DNA of 45,698 nucleotides, taken from NCBI RefSeq assembly GCF_002001205.1, contig NZ_MUNZ01000051.1, forward strand, positions 1 through 45,698. The letters are read 5' to 3'. The notes below the pieces were generated by a model. It was not told the DNA's origin. It ran no database searches and worked only from the letters and a program-made list of their open reading frames with translations. Positions 19,772-30,233 of this stretch are shown piece by piece. The first letter of the stretch is position 1. Each line of letters starts with the position of its first letter. Made by a program: the position numbers and the translations under genes. The DNA comes from Hydrogenophaga sp. A37. GTDB taxonomy: Bacteria; Pseudomonadota; Gammaproteobacteria; Burkholderiales; Burkholderiaceae_C.

Positions 19772-20284
19772 ATGAGTTCATCTTCCATGGCTCCCGTGTC
19801 CTCGGGCCGCCCGGCCCTGGGCGGTGAGGCGCTGCTGTCGCTGGGCATGGTGCTGCTGGGCGCCTTCGTCGTCTGGCAGGGCAACCTGGTCAAGGCGGCG
19901 GCCGGCTACTCCGGGGTTGGTCCGGGCCTGTTCCCAACCCTGATCGGCAGCGGCCTGTCGCTGATCGGCCTGGTGCTGGGCTGGCAAGCGCTGACCGGCG
20001 GTTGGCGGGCCATGCCGGACGACGAGACCACGCACCAGGGCGCCGACTGGCGCGCCTTCGGCCTGATCAGTCTGGCGGTGCTGCTGCACATGGTGCTGAT
20101 CGGCTGGGCCGGCTTCATCATCGCCTCGGCGCTGCTGTACGCGCTGATCGCGCGCGGCTTCGGCAGCCACCGCCCGGGCCGCGACATCGTGATCGCGGTG
20201 CTGCTCGCGGTGCCGGTGTTTTTCATCTTCACGCGCGGGCTGGGCCTTCACCTGCCGGCCGGCTGGCTGAGTTGGGGGACTTGA
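19772..20284 (+). CDS. tctB: Tripartite tricarboxylate transporter small membrane subunit TctB
   Basis: The 170-residue protein has four predicted membrane helices (about residues 14-28, 45-65, 85-115 and 135-155) and the family feature GPGLFPTLIGSGL. TctB is the poorly conserved small membrane subunit that works with TctA. The ATG at 19772 is preceded by GAGAGG. It lies 22 bases after tctC and three bases before tctA. Confidence 0.88.
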   Translation: MSSSSMAPVSSGRPALGGEALLSLGMVLLGAFVVWQGNLVKAAAGYSGVGPGLFPTLIGSGLSLIGLVLGWQALTGGWRAMPDDETTHQGADWRAFGLISLAVLLHMVLIGWAGFIIASALLYALIARGFGSHRPGRDIVIAVLLAVPVFFIFTRGLGLHLPAGWLSWGT

Positions 20285-20287
20285 AAC

Positions 20288-21802
20288 ATGGACACTTTTA
20301 CCGCCCTGATGGACGGCTTTACCGTCGCGCTCAGCATCCAGAACCTGCTGCTCGGCCTGCTCGGCGTGACGCTGGGCACAGCCATCGGCGTGCTGCCCGG
20401 CGTCGGGCCGGCGCTGACCATCGCACTGCTGCTGCCAGCCACCGCCAACTTCGAGCCGACCGGCGCGCTGATCCTGTTCGCCGGCATCTACTACGGCGCC
20501 ATGTACGGCGGTTCGACCACCTCGATCCTGCTCAACACGCCGGGCGAATCGGCCACCATCATCACCGCCATGGAAGGCAACCTGATGGCCAAGCGGGGCC
20601 GCGCCGGCCCGGCGCTGGCCACGGCGGCGATCGGCTCGTTCGTGGCTGGCACGCTGGCCACGGTGATGCTCACGATGGCGGCGCCTGCGATGGTGGAGGT
20701 GGCGCTGAAGTTCGGCCCGGCCGAGTACTTCGCGGTGATGGTGCTGGCCTTCGTCACCGTCTCGGCCGTCCTGGGCAACTCGCCGGCGCGCGGTCTGGCG
20801 AGCCTGTTCTTTGGCCTGGTGCTGGGCCTGATCGGCATCGACAGCCAGAGCGGTCAGCCGCGCCTGACGCTGGGCATTCCCGAGCTGCTCGATGGCATCG
20901 ACATCGTGATCGTCGCGGTCGGCCTGTTCGCGGTCGGTGAGACGCTGTTCGTCGCGACCTACCTGAACCGCATCGTCGACAAGATCGAATCGGTGAAGGG
21001 CTCGGTGTGGATGAGCAAGTCGGACTGGGCGCGCTCGTGGAAACCGTGGCTGCGCGGCACCGCCATCGGCTTTCCGTTTGGCGCCATGCCGGCCGGTGGC
21101 TCTGAGATCCCGACCTTTCTGTCTTACGCCACGGAGAAGAAACTCACCAAGCACCCGGAAGAGTTTGGCAAGGGGGCGATCGAAGGCGTGGCCGGGCCCG
21201 AGGCCGCCAACAACGCGGCCGCCGCCGGCATGCTGGTGCCGCTGCTGACCCTGGGTCTGCCCACCGGCGCGACAGCGGCGATCATGCTGTCGGCCTTCCA
21301 GCAATACGGCCTGCAGCCCGGCCCGCTGCTGTTCGCCAGCGAGCCGCAACTGGTGTGGGGCCTGATCGCAAGTCTGTATGTGGGCAACGTGCTGCTGCTG
21401 GTCCTGAATTTGCCGATGGTCGGGCTGTGGGTCAAGCTGCTGTCGATCCCCCGACCGCTGCTGTACGCCGGCATCCTGGTGTTCGCCACGCTGGGCGCCT
21501 ATGGCCTGCGCAACTCGTGGTTCGACCTGGCTCTGCTGTACGGCATCGGTCTGATCGGCTTCGCGATGCGCCGCTACGACATTCCGGTGGCGCCCACCAT
21601 CGTCGGTTTGATCCTGGGGCCTCTGGCCGAAACCCAGATGCGCCGTGCGCTGGCCATCAGCCAGGGCGACCCAACGGTGTTCCTCACGCAGCCGATCTCG
21701 GCCACGGTGCTGGCCATCACGGCCGCCGTGCTCATCGTGCCGCGCCTGCTCAAGCGCCGCCGGGCGCCGGCCTCCACGCCCTTGTCAACGGGTGCGCCAT
21801 GA
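20288..21802 (+). CDS. tctA: Tripartite tricarboxylate transporter large permease TctA
   Basis: The 504-residue permease has about 12 membrane helices. Hallmarks are [22 protein letters not shown] near residue 45, [20 protein letters not shown] and a second glycine-rich [12 protein letters not shown]. It moves the carboxylate through the inner membrane using an ion gradient. The start at 20288 follows the tctB stop by three bases. Its stop overlaps the start of a 21-codon small frame (ATGA at 21799-21802). Confidence 0.95.
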   Translation: MDTFTALMDGFTVALSIQNLLLGLLGVTLGTAIGVLPGVGPALTIALLLPATANFEPTGALILFAGIYYGAMYGGSTTSILLNTPGESATIITAMEGNLMAKRGRAGPALATAAIGSFVAGTLATVMLTMAAPAMVEVALKFGPAEYFAVMVLAFVTVSAVLGNSPARGLASLFFGLVLGLIGIDSQSGQPRLTLGIPELLDGIDIVIVAVGLFAVGETLFVATYLNRIVDKIESVKGSVWMSKSDWARSWKPWLRGTAIGFPFGAMPAGGSEIPTFLSYATEKKLTKHPEEFGKGAIEGVAGPEAANNAAAAGMLVPLLTLGLPTGATAAIMLSAFQQYGLQPGPLLFASEPQLVWGLIASLYVGNVLLLVLNLPMVGLWVKLLSIPRPLLYAGILVFATLGAYGLRNSWFDLALLYGIGLIGFAMRRYDIPVAPTIVGLILGPLAETQMRRALAISQGDPTVFLTQPISATVLAITAAVLIVPRLLKRRRAPASTPLSTGAP

Positions 21803-21864
21803 AAATAGACATCTCCAACCCCGCGTGCTGGCTGTCGGACGGCCAGATCATCCTGAAACGCTAG
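21799..21864 (+). CDS. Possible 21-residue peptide between tctA and terC
   Basis: A short frame, [20 protein letters not shown] then R, starts by ATGA overlap with the tctA stop and ends 12 bases before the TerC gene. It could be a coupling peptide, or the remnant of the start of a lost gene. Nothing in it identifies a function, and it may not be real. Confidence 0.25.
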   Translation: MKIDISNPACWLSDGQIILKR

Positions 21865-21876
21865 AGGAGAGACATC

Positions 21877-22623
21877 ATGGAACTGCTCTCGGATCCCAAT
21901 ATCTGGATCGCCTTCTTCATGCTCGCCGCGCTCGAGATCGTGCTGGGCATCGACAACATCATTTTCATCAGCATTCTTGTGGGGCGTCTTCCTGCCGCGC
22001 AACGCGATCTTGCGCGCCGCCTCGGGCTGGGCTTTGCCATGGTCTCGCGCATTGCGCTCTTGTTCAGTCTGGCATGGGTGATGACGCTGACCGCGCCCCT
22101 TTTTACGGTGTTCATGCAGGCCATCAGTGGACGCGACCTGATCCTGCTGGGCGGCGGACTGTTCCTGCTGTGGAAGGCCTCCCATGAAATTTTTCTGGAA
22201 GTCGAGGTGCATGAGACCAAGGAGGAGAGCGCAGGCGTCGAGTCCGTGAAAGCGGGAGCCTCCGTGTTCTGGGGGACGATCGTACAGATCGGTGTTGTGG
22301 ACATCGTGTTCTCACTCGATTCGGTGATCACTGCGGTCGGCATGGTGGACAACCTGTCGGTCATGGTGGCTGCCGTTGTTGCCGCTGTCGGCGTCATGCT
22401 GTTTGCTGCAAAACCCATTGGAGACTTTGTGGACCGGCATCCTTCCATCAAGGTCTTGGCTTTGGCCTTTTTGACCATGGTGGGAACACTTCTGGTTGCC
22501 GAGGCTTTCGATGTGCACGTGCCCAAGGCGTATGTGTATGTGGCCATGGCGTTTTCATTGGGTGTTGAAGCATTGAATATCCGTGCACGCACCAAGCGCG
22601 CGCTTGCCAGGCAGGCTGCCTAG
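21877..22623 (+). CDS. TerC-family integral membrane protein
   Basis: The 248-residue protein has about seven membrane helices. The TerC signature is clear: EIVLGIDNIIFISIL near residue 20 and VDIVFSLDSVITAVGM near 140, each with a conserved acidic residue in a helix. TerC proteins are linked to tellurite resistance and, more generally, to metal ion (for example manganese) export or metal loading of exported proteins. The ATG at 21877 follows GAGGAGAG. It is downstream of tctA and may share its transcript, but a functional link to carboxylate transport is not evident. Its 3' part has more A and T than its neighbours. Confidence 0.88.
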   Translation: MELLSDPNIWIAFFMLAALEIVLGIDNIIFISILVGRLPAAQRDLARRLGLGFAMVSRIALLFSLAWVMTLTAPLFTVFMQAISGRDLILLGGGLFLLWKASHEIFLEVEVHETKEESAGVESVKAGASVFWGTIVQIGVVDIVFSLDSVITAVGMVDNLSVMVAAVVAAVGVMLFAAKPIGDFVDRHPSIKVLALAFLTMVGTLLVAEAFDVHVPKAYVYVAMAFSLGVEALNIRARTKRALARQAA

Positions 22624-22716
22624 TGAACCCGCGCCTTCACACCCATGGCTGCGTTGTCCATCTTCGCGAAAGCACAGATTGAGGTGAACGCTTGGTCAGG
22701 CGCGTCCGTGAACGCG

Positions 22717-23769
22717 CTAACTCGGGCGCAGCGCCTGGTTCCAGCGCCTCTGGAAGGCCAGGCGCTGGCTTTGGTCCAGGTGCGCCAGCAGCCCCGGCCC
22801 GAGCGCGATCGGCCGCAGCGAGGGGAGTGGGCGCGGCGACCGGGCGGTGTCGGTCCGGACCCCCTGCAGGCCGCCGGCCTCGGCCAACAGGCGCTGGCCC
22901 GGCGCCGACAACAGGTGGTCGAGCCACAAGCGTGCACCCTGCGGATTGGGCGCCGAGCGCGCGACGAAGGCCACGCGCGACACGGCCAGGGTGTAGTCCT
23001 GCAAGTAGATGACGCTGAGTTCCGGCCGCTTGCGTGCGAAGACTTCGGCATAGCTGCCCAGGACGTTGTGGGCCAGCAAGGTGTGCCCGGCGGCCACGCT
23101 GTCGAGCATGCTCTGGGTATCGGCATGCAGACTGGCGCGGCAGCGGCCGAGCGCATGCGCCAGCTCCCAGTAGCGCGGTGTTGCCATCGCATCCTGGGCC
23201 GCGATCAGGAAACCCAGGCCGGCGCGTTCAATGTCGTAGGTGGCGACGCGGTCGCGCCAACGCGGCACGTCGGCGAGCAACAGCGCCGTCAACGCGGCAT
23301 GCGTCTGTGGCACCTCGCCGGCGCCCAGCAGTTGCCGATTCACGACGAGGCCGACCGGCTCCAGCGTGGTGCCATAGGCCTCGTGCCTCCAGTTCGCCCA
23401 TTTCGGCAGCCCGGCTGCGTGCGGGCTTTCATGGCGCAGGGCGTACCCGTCGTTGACCAGCTTGATCTGCAGGTCCATCGCCGAGCTCCACAGCACGTCG
23501 GCGTTGGACGCTGCTTCGTCCTGTTGCAGGAAACTTTGGTACAGCTGCAGGCTGCCCAGCTCGACGTAGTCCACCCGCAGGTCGGCATGGCGGCGTTCGA
23601 AGTGTTCGATCAGTGGCTGCACCGTGTGCCGGTCGGTGGTCGAGAGCACCCGCACGCGCCGAGTGTTCGCCGCTCTCAATGGAGTGGCTGCCAGCGCCGG
23701 GGCGGCCACGGAACTGGCGACGGCAAGGCCCAGCAAGCCGGCTCCGATTTGTCTCCGACGCAATGGCAT
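22717..23769 (-). CDS. Periplasmic solute-binding protein next to TctDE
   Basis: The 350-residue protein has an N-terminal signal (MPLRRRQIGAGLLG, ending ALA), with twin arginines that may fit the Tat pathway. The body resembles iron(III)-type extracellular solute-binding proteins (VRVLSTTDRHTVQPLIEHFERR, ADVLWSSAMDLQIKLVNDGY). No permease or ATPase gene is adjacent. It is divergent from the response regulator gene, with 106 bases between them. Binding proteins without a transporter next to TctDE-type kinases often act as signal receptors, so a sensory role is plausible. The start at 23769 follows GGAG. Confidence 0.75.
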   Translation of the reverse strand: MPLRRRQIGAGLLGLAVASSVAAPALAATPLRAANTRRVRVLSTTDRHTVQPLIEHFERRHADLRVDYVELGSLQLYQSFLQQDEAASNADVLWSSAMDLQIKLVNDGYALRHESPHAAGLPKWANWRHEAYGTTLEPVGLVVNRQLLGAGEVPQTHAALTALLLADVPRWRDRVATYDIERAGLGFLIAAQDAMATPRYWELAHALGRCRASLHADTQSMLDSVAAGHTLLAHNVLGSYAEVFARKRPELSVIYLQDYTLAVSRVAFVARSAPNPQGARLWLDHLLSAPGQRLLAEAGGLQGVRTDTARSPRPLPSLRPIALGPGLLAHLDQSQRLAFQRRWNQALRPS

Positions 23770-23875
23770 GGGTGGAACTCCAAAACGCTATTATCACCAT
23801 GCTCTTCGCGTGTCCACCCCGACGCGGAATCCTGTCGCTGATGGGCCGGCCAACCAAATTTTTCTGTCCGCCACC

Positions 23876-24556
23876 TTGCATATCTTGCTGGTTGAAGATC
23901 AATTGCCGCTGACGCAAACGCTGACGCAATCCTTCGGTGCGCTCGGCATTCAGGTAAGCTCTTGCGCCGATGGATTGCTGGCCGACACCACCTTGCACCA
24001 GCATGCGTTCGACATCGTGATACTCGACCTGGCATTGCCGGGCATGCTCGGCATTGAAGTCCTTCGCCGCCTGCGCCAGCGCGGAGACAAGGTGCCGGTT
24101 CTGGTGCTCACCGCCAGCGGCGACACCTATGACCGGGTTCAAGGTTTGAATGCGGGCGCCGACGACTACCTGGCCAAGCCCTTCGACCTGGCCGAACTGG
24201 AAGCCCGCCTGCGGGCCTTGTACCGGCGCTCGATCGGTGCCGTGGATTCGGCGGTGGGCGTGGCCACGCTGGTGTTCAACACGGTGACACGCCGCTTCAC
24301 GATCGGCACACACCCACTTGATTTGCCGCCACGCGAACACGACCTGCTGGAGGCCTTGATCGTGCACGCCGGCCGGCCGGTCAGCAAGCTGGTGCTCACC
24401 CAGCGACTGAGCGGTTGCGAAGCGGTGCTCAGCAACGAGGCGCTGGAGATCTACGTGCATCGCCTGCGACGCCGGCTCGACGGCAGCGGGGCGAAGATCG
24501 AGACCTTGCGCGGGCTCGGCTACGTGCTGGTGGCGGCCGATGACACGCCTGCGTGA
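23876..24556 (+). CDS. tctD: OmpR-family response regulator, TctD-like
   Basis: The 226-residue protein has a receiver domain (acidic residues in LLVED at 5-8, phospho-acceptor Asp51 in VILDLALPG, Lys101 in LAKPFD) and a C-terminal OmpR/PhoB winged helix ending YVHRLRRRLDGSGAKIETLRGLGYVL. I place the start at a TTG (23876), because MHILLVED is the normal beginning of this family; an in-frame ATG at 23768 would add 36 unlikely residues. It overlaps the kinase gene by 17 bases. With TctE it probably controls tctCBA and perhaps the lyase operon. Confidence 0.85.
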   Translation: MHILLVEDQLPLTQTLTQSFGALGIQVSSCADGLLADTTLHQHAFDIVILDLALPGMLGIEVLRRLRQRGDKVPVLVLTASGDTYDRVQGLNAGADDYLAKPFDLAELEARLRALYRRSIGAVDSAVGVATLVFNTVTRRFTIGTHPLDLPPREHDLLEALIVHAGRPVSKLVLTQRLSGCEAVLSNEALEIYVHRLRRRLDGSGAKIETLRGLGYVLVAADDTPA

Positions 24557-25919
24557 CCTGCTGCTGCGCTGGCTTCTGGTCCCGACGCTGGCGCTGTGGT
24601 TGATCTCGGCCACGGTGGGTTACTTGCGCAGCCTGGCACTGGCACACGAAGCCTACGACCGCACCTTGCTCGGCTCCGCGCTGGTGATCGGAGAGCGCCT
24701 GAGTGTGCAGAGTGGCCAGATCGTGGTGGACCTGCCTTACGCCGCACTCGCCATGCTGCGCACCGACACGCAGGACAGCATCTTCTATCGCGTGGCGACG
24801 CTGGCGGACGGCCGCCACATCACCGGCTATGCCGACCTGCCTCCCCCTTCCACGCCTCTCGGCAGCGAGCCGCTGTTCTATGACGCAACCTATAAAGGTC
24901 AGCACATACGCGTCGTCGCGCTGGCCTGGTCGGTGGTCGGCGATAGCCAGCCGCAGACCCTGACGGTGCAGGTCGCCGAGACGATGGATGCGCGGCGCCA
25001 GCTGACGCGGCGCATCGTCTCCGAGTCCGCGGTGATGCAGTTGCTGCTGATCGCCGCCGCCGCCGGCCTCATCGGCCTCGGTGTTCGGCGCGGCCTGGCG
25101 CCCCTGAAGCGGTTGCGCGACGACGTGCGCGCGCGCGACGCCAACGACCTGACGTCGATCGACACCCACCGTGTGCCGCGCGAGGTGGTGCCGCTGATCA
25201 ACGCGATCAACGTCCATACCGAACGGCAACGCCAGCTCAGCGACGCGCAGGCGCGCTTCATCGCCAACGCATCGCATCAGCTGAAGACGCCACTGACCGT
25301 GCTGCGCGCCCAGGTCGATCACGCCCTGCAGCAGAACGACCACGAAGCCATGCGCACGGTGGTCCAGAGCGTTCACCAGTCCACCCAGGCGACTCAGCGC
25401 GTCATGAACCAGCTGCTGAGCTTGGCGCGCAGTGAGCCCGGTCGACCGCTGGACATCGAGGCGCTTGATCTCACCGCTCTGGCGCGCGAGCAGACCTTCG
25501 ACATGCTGGCGTTGGCGCGGGCGAAATCCATCGACCTGGGCTTCGAAGGTGAACTGCCTGTGCCGGTGCGCGGTGAACCGGTGCTGCTGCGCGAACTTGT
25601 CAACAATCTGGTGCACAACGCCATCAGCTACACCCCGCCGGGCGGCCACGTGACAGTGCGGGTGTCCCAGTGCGACGGGCGAGCGCACTTGGGCGTGATC
25701 GACAATGGCCCGGGCATTCCCCCCGAGGAACGCCCCAGGGTGTTTGAGCGCTTCTACCGTGGCGCGGCCACCAGCGCGCACGGCACCGGCCTCGGCCTGG
25801 CGATCGTGAAGGAAATCTGCGATCGGCACCAGATCGAGATCACGATCGTGGACGACCCGAGCGGCAAAGGCCTGTCCATTCAACTCATCTGGCCGCCGAC
25901 AGATCCACCCCACGCCTGA
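24540..25919 (+). CDS. tctE: Sensor histidine kinase, TctE-like
   Basis: The 459-residue kinase has two membrane helices (about 8-30 and 164-182) flanking a periplasmic sensor domain, a HAMP-like stretch (GLAPLKRLRDDVRAR), the phospho-acceptor His246 in NASHQLKTPL, and ATP-binding N, G1 and G2 boxes (NNLVHNAISY, DNGPGIP, GTGLGLAIV). The order matches TctE, which senses tricarboxylates in the periplasm. It overlaps the response regulator gene. The ligand may be sensed directly or through the solute-binding protein encoded next door. Confidence 0.9.
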   Translation: MTRLRDLLLRWLLVPTLALWLISATVGYLRSLALAHEAYDRTLLGSALVIGERLSVQSGQIVVDLPYAALAMLRTDTQDSIFYRVATLADGRHITGYADLPPPSTPLGSEPLFYDATYKGQHIRVVALAWSVVGDSQPQTLTVQVAETMDARRQLTRRIVSESAVMQLLLIAAAAGLIGLGVRRGLAPLKRLRDDVRARDANDLTSIDTHRVPREVVPLINAINVHTERQRQLSDAQARFIANASHQLKTPLTVLRAQVDHALQQNDHEAMRTVVQSVHQSTQATQRVMNQLLSLARSEPGRPLDIEALDLTALAREQTFDMLALARAKSIDLGFEGELPVPVRGEPVLLRELVNNLVHNAISYTPPGGHVTVRVSQCDGRAHLGVIDNGPGIPPEERPRVFERFYRGAATSAHGTGLGLAIVKEICDRHQIEITIVDDPSGKGLSIQLIWPPTDPPHA

Positions 25920-25930
25920 CGAGGCTGTGC

Positions 25931-25948
25931 AAAAACCCGGCGCGGGGG

Positions 25949-25950
<2 letters not shown>
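25931..25950 (-). terminator. Weak intrinsic terminator after the sigma-54 activator gene
   Basis: On the minus strand, a GC-rich stem formed by AACCC and GGGTT (outer arms 46-50 and 34-38 of the 25900 block) is followed by TTTTT. It overlaps the stop codon of the activator gene at 25949. The gap to the convergent kinase gene is only 29 bases. Confidence 0.4.
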
Positions 25951-28117
<2,167 letters not shown>

Positions 28118-28262
28118 GTGATTCTCTTCATATCTGTGCCACGAATCAACACTGGGTATTCCCCGAGTGAAACAGTGTGTGGCCAAGTGCCTCCGTCTGG
28201 TACATAGCAAGTAGCCGGCCATTCGATCCACCGGCTTTCTGGCACAGCGACCCTGCGCGAGG

Positions 28263-28311
28263 TGTCCCAGTCGACCCTTCTGGAACAGGTGTGTGATGCA
28301 AATTGGGACAG
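28263..28311. promoter_or_regulatory. Candidate enhancer sites for the sigma-54 activator
   Basis: TGTCCCA (28263-28269) and TGGAACA (28281-28287) form an inverted repeat with one mismatch, and TGGGACA follows at 28304-28310. They lie roughly 80-125 bases before the predicted pedF transcription start, the usual range of upstream activator sites. CTGGAACA-N9-TGCAAATTGGGACAG (28280-28311) recurs with small changes at 31365-31394 by the second regulator. Confidence 0.55.
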
Positions 28312-28364
28312 TTGGAGCACGGGCCTGCACGGTGGCCGTGGCCTGCACGGGCGTGGGTTTCCAG

Positions 28365-28380
28365 TGGCCTGCTTATTGCT
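28365..28380 (+). promoter_or_regulatory. Sigma-54 (-24/-12) promoter of pedF
   Basis: TGGCCT-N5-TTGCT matches the sigma-54 consensus, with GG (28366-28367) and GC (28378-28379) exactly ten bases apart. It lies 46 bases before the pedF start codon, in the same direction, and the divergent gene encodes a complete sigma-54 activator. Confidence 0.75.
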
Positions 28381-28425
28381 TTTAAGGCTTCCAACCCCCT
28401 GTTTTGGAACCTGGAGACAAGCCCC

Positions 28426-28923
28426 ATGAAAACCCCATTCCTCAAGCTCCCAGCGCGTTCTCACCTGCGCCTGCTCGCCCTCGCCGCCTGCAGCTTGGCC
28501 GCTGCCGCCGTGATGGCGCACGGCGACGTGACGCCACAAGCCGTCGACACCCACACCCTGCCGCAGCTCGGCGCCAAGTGGCTCGACGCCAACCCCTACA
28601 ACGACGCGAGCCCGGCGCGCGGCGAAGCCCTGCGCATCGGCACCTCGGCCTACAACCAGAACTGCGCGCGCTGCCACGGCCTCCAGGCCATCTCCGGCGG
28701 CATCTCGCCCGACCTGCGCAAGATCGACAGCGACTGCACCGGCATGGCCGACGCGGGCAAGAAGGCCGCGTGCTTCAAGGAGATGGACGACTACTTCATC
28801 GCCACCGTGCGCCGCGGCCGTGTGCGCGATGGCCGCGTCTACATGCCGCCGTTCGAAGGCACGCTCTCGCAAGAAGCGATCTGGTCGATCCGCACCTACA
28901 TCGAGACGCGCCGCGAGCCGTGA
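28426..28923 (+). CDS. pedF: Periplasmic cytochrome c-550, PedF-like
   Basis: The 165-residue protein has a signal peptide (about 1-31, ending VMA, then HGDVTPQAVDTHTLPQLG) and one c-type haem site, C80-A-R-C83-H84. An axial methionine may lie in VYMPPFEG. Similar small cytochromes accept electrons from PQQ ethanol dehydrogenases in the periplasm. The ATG at 28426 follows GGAG, and a sigma-54 promoter lies just upstream. It is followed after 67 bases by a quinoprotein-associated solute-binding protein in the same direction. Confidence 0.88.
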   Translation: MKTPFLKLPARSHLRLLALAACSLAAAAVMAHGDVTPQAVDTHTLPQLGAKWLDANPYNDASPARGEALRIGTSAYNQNCARCHGLQAISGGISPDLRKIDSDCTGMADAGKKAACFKEMDDYFIATVRRGRVRDGRVYMPPFEGTLSQEAIWSIRTYIETRREP

Positions 28924-28990
28924 ACATGGGGCCGTCCACGGGGACGTGCCAGAGCGCCACATCACCACAACGACTCCAGAGACAAGACCC

Positions 28991-29890
28991 ATGACACAGA
29001 CTCCCTCGACCACCGCCATCGCCCGCACCGGCGCGCTGCGCCGCCGTGAGGCGCTGGCCTTGTTGTCCGCACTGGCCGCCCCCTGGCCGGCGCTGGCGCA
29101 GACCGAGCTCACCGACCTGGCGCGCATCCGCGCCAACGGCATGCTCAAGGTCGCGGTGTACAAGGACAACGCGCCCTTTTCCGACGGCCCTGCGGCCGAC
29201 ATGAAAGGCCTGGACGTGGCGCTGGCCGAGGGGCTGGCGCGCCAGATGAACCTCAAGCTCTCGCTGCTGCCTTTCGACGCGGGCGAAAACATGAACGACG
29301 ACCTGCGCAACATGGTCTGGCGCGGTCACTACCTGGGCTACGGCCCGGCCGACGTGATGCTGCAGGTGCCGGCCGACAAGTTTCTGGCGCAGGGCAACCC
29401 GCAGGTGATGATCTTCGCGCCCTACATGCGCCAGTCGGTGATCTTGATGCACGACACGCGCAAGCTGGCCGACGCAGCGGTGCCCGAAGATTTGAAAGGC
29501 CTGGCGCTCGCGGCCGAGCGCGGCGCGGGTGCGGCCAGCGTGTTGATGGGGTATGGCGGTGGCTTGTTGCGCAACCAGGTGTCCATCTTCAACTCGGGCA
29601 TCGAAGCCGCGCAGGCGGCGGTGGACGGCAAGGCCGTTGCCGCTTTCGTGACGCGGGCGCAGGCCGAAGCCACGCTGTTCCGCAACCCGGGCGCCGCGGC
29701 CCACTTCCGCATCAGCAAGATCAACTTCAACAACGGCATCGCCGACACCGGCTGGCCCGTGGGCATGGCGGTCAAGACCGCAAACAAAGAGCTGGCCCAG
29801 GGCTTGGAGGCCGCGATGAAATCGCTGCGCGACAGTGGCGAGATGCTGGCGATCTTCAAGCAGAACGGCTTGACGCTCACCGCGCCCTGA
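28991..29890 (+). CDS. Quinoprotein dehydrogenase-associated solute-binding protein
   Basis: The 299-residue protein has a signal sequence (RRREALALLSALAAPWPALA, possibly Tat) and a family-3-type solute-binding fold starting LARIRANGMLKVAVYKDNAPFSD. It belongs to the type encoded beside PQQ alcohol dehydrogenases, whose exact job is unresolved: ligand delivery to the dehydrogenase, lanthanide handling or sensing have been considered. The ATG at 28991 is used because upstream sequence matches no protein. It is co-directional with pedF. No quinoprotein dehydrogenase gene is in the window. Confidence 0.82.
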   Translation: MTQTPSTTAIARTGALRRREALALLSALAAPWPALAQTELTDLARIRANGMLKVAVYKDNAPFSDGPAADMKGLDVALAEGLARQMNLKLSLLPFDAGENMNDDLRNMVWRGHYLGYGPADVMLQVPADKFLAQGNPQVMIFAPYMRQSVILMHDTRKLADAAVPEDLKGLALAAERGAGAASVLMGYGGGLLRNQVSIFNSGIEAAQAAVDGKAVAAFVTRAQAEATLFRNPGAAAHFRISKINFNNGIADTGWPVGMAVKTANKELAQGLEAAMKSLRDSGEMLAIFKQNGLTLTAP

Positions 29891-29896
29891 CTGTGG

Positions 29897-29962
29897 TACC
29901 CCCCGCGCCGCTTCGCGTCACCCCCCAGGGGGCAACGCGAGCGGCCTGGCGGAGCCAGTTCC
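29897..29962 (-). repeat. Intergenic hairpin repeat, copy 2
   Basis: On the minus strand it reads GGAACTGGCTCCGCCAGGCC, a spacer, CCCCCTGGGGGG, then GCGAAGCGGCGCGGGGGG, the same three-part plan as copy 1. It begins the 343-base gap 29891-30233, which holds three copies and no recognisable gene. Confidence 0.75.
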
Positions 29963-30077
29963 GCCGCGTTCCCGGTGAATGCATCCTCTCCGGACATGTG
30001 TGTGCTTGACGGCAGCAGGTGTCCATCCCTTTCCGCCCTGTGGCGTCTCCGGCGCGTGCCTTCACCCAGAACGCGGT

Positions 30078-30155
30078 GGAACCGGCTTTGCCGGGCCACT
30101 CGCGTTGCCCCTTGAGGGGCGGAGCGGTTACGCGCAGCGAACAAGCGACGGGGGT
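30078..30155 (+). repeat. Intergenic hairpin repeat, copy 3
   Basis: GGAACCGGCTTTGCCGGGCC is followed by GCCCCTTGAGGGGC and a degenerate third arm ending GACGGGGGT. It matches copy 1 closely in the first two hairpins. Confidence 0.75.
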
Positions 30156-30170
30156 GGGCGTGGCGCCCAT

Positions 30171-30233
30171 CCGGCTTTGCCGGTCAAAGGGCGTGGTCCC
30201 CCTGGGGGGAAGCCGCGCAGCGGCGCAGGGGGG
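30171..30233 (+). repeat. Intergenic hairpin repeat, copy 4
   Basis: CCGGCTTTGCCGG, then TCCCCCTGGGGGGA, then GCGCAGCGGCGCAGGGGGG. The element ends one base before the stop codon of the second regulator gene, in tandem with copy 3. Confidence 0.75.

Noticed and set aside
23768..23875. Longer start for the response regulator at ATG 23768
   Set aside because: It would add 36 residues unlike the family before the normal beginning HILLVED; a TTG start at 23876 gives the usual length.
29891..30233. CRISPR array or insertion sequence in the repeat-rich gap
   Set aside because: The repeats are few, of mixed orientation and unevenly spaced, with no cas or transposase gene. They fit REP-like intergenic elements.
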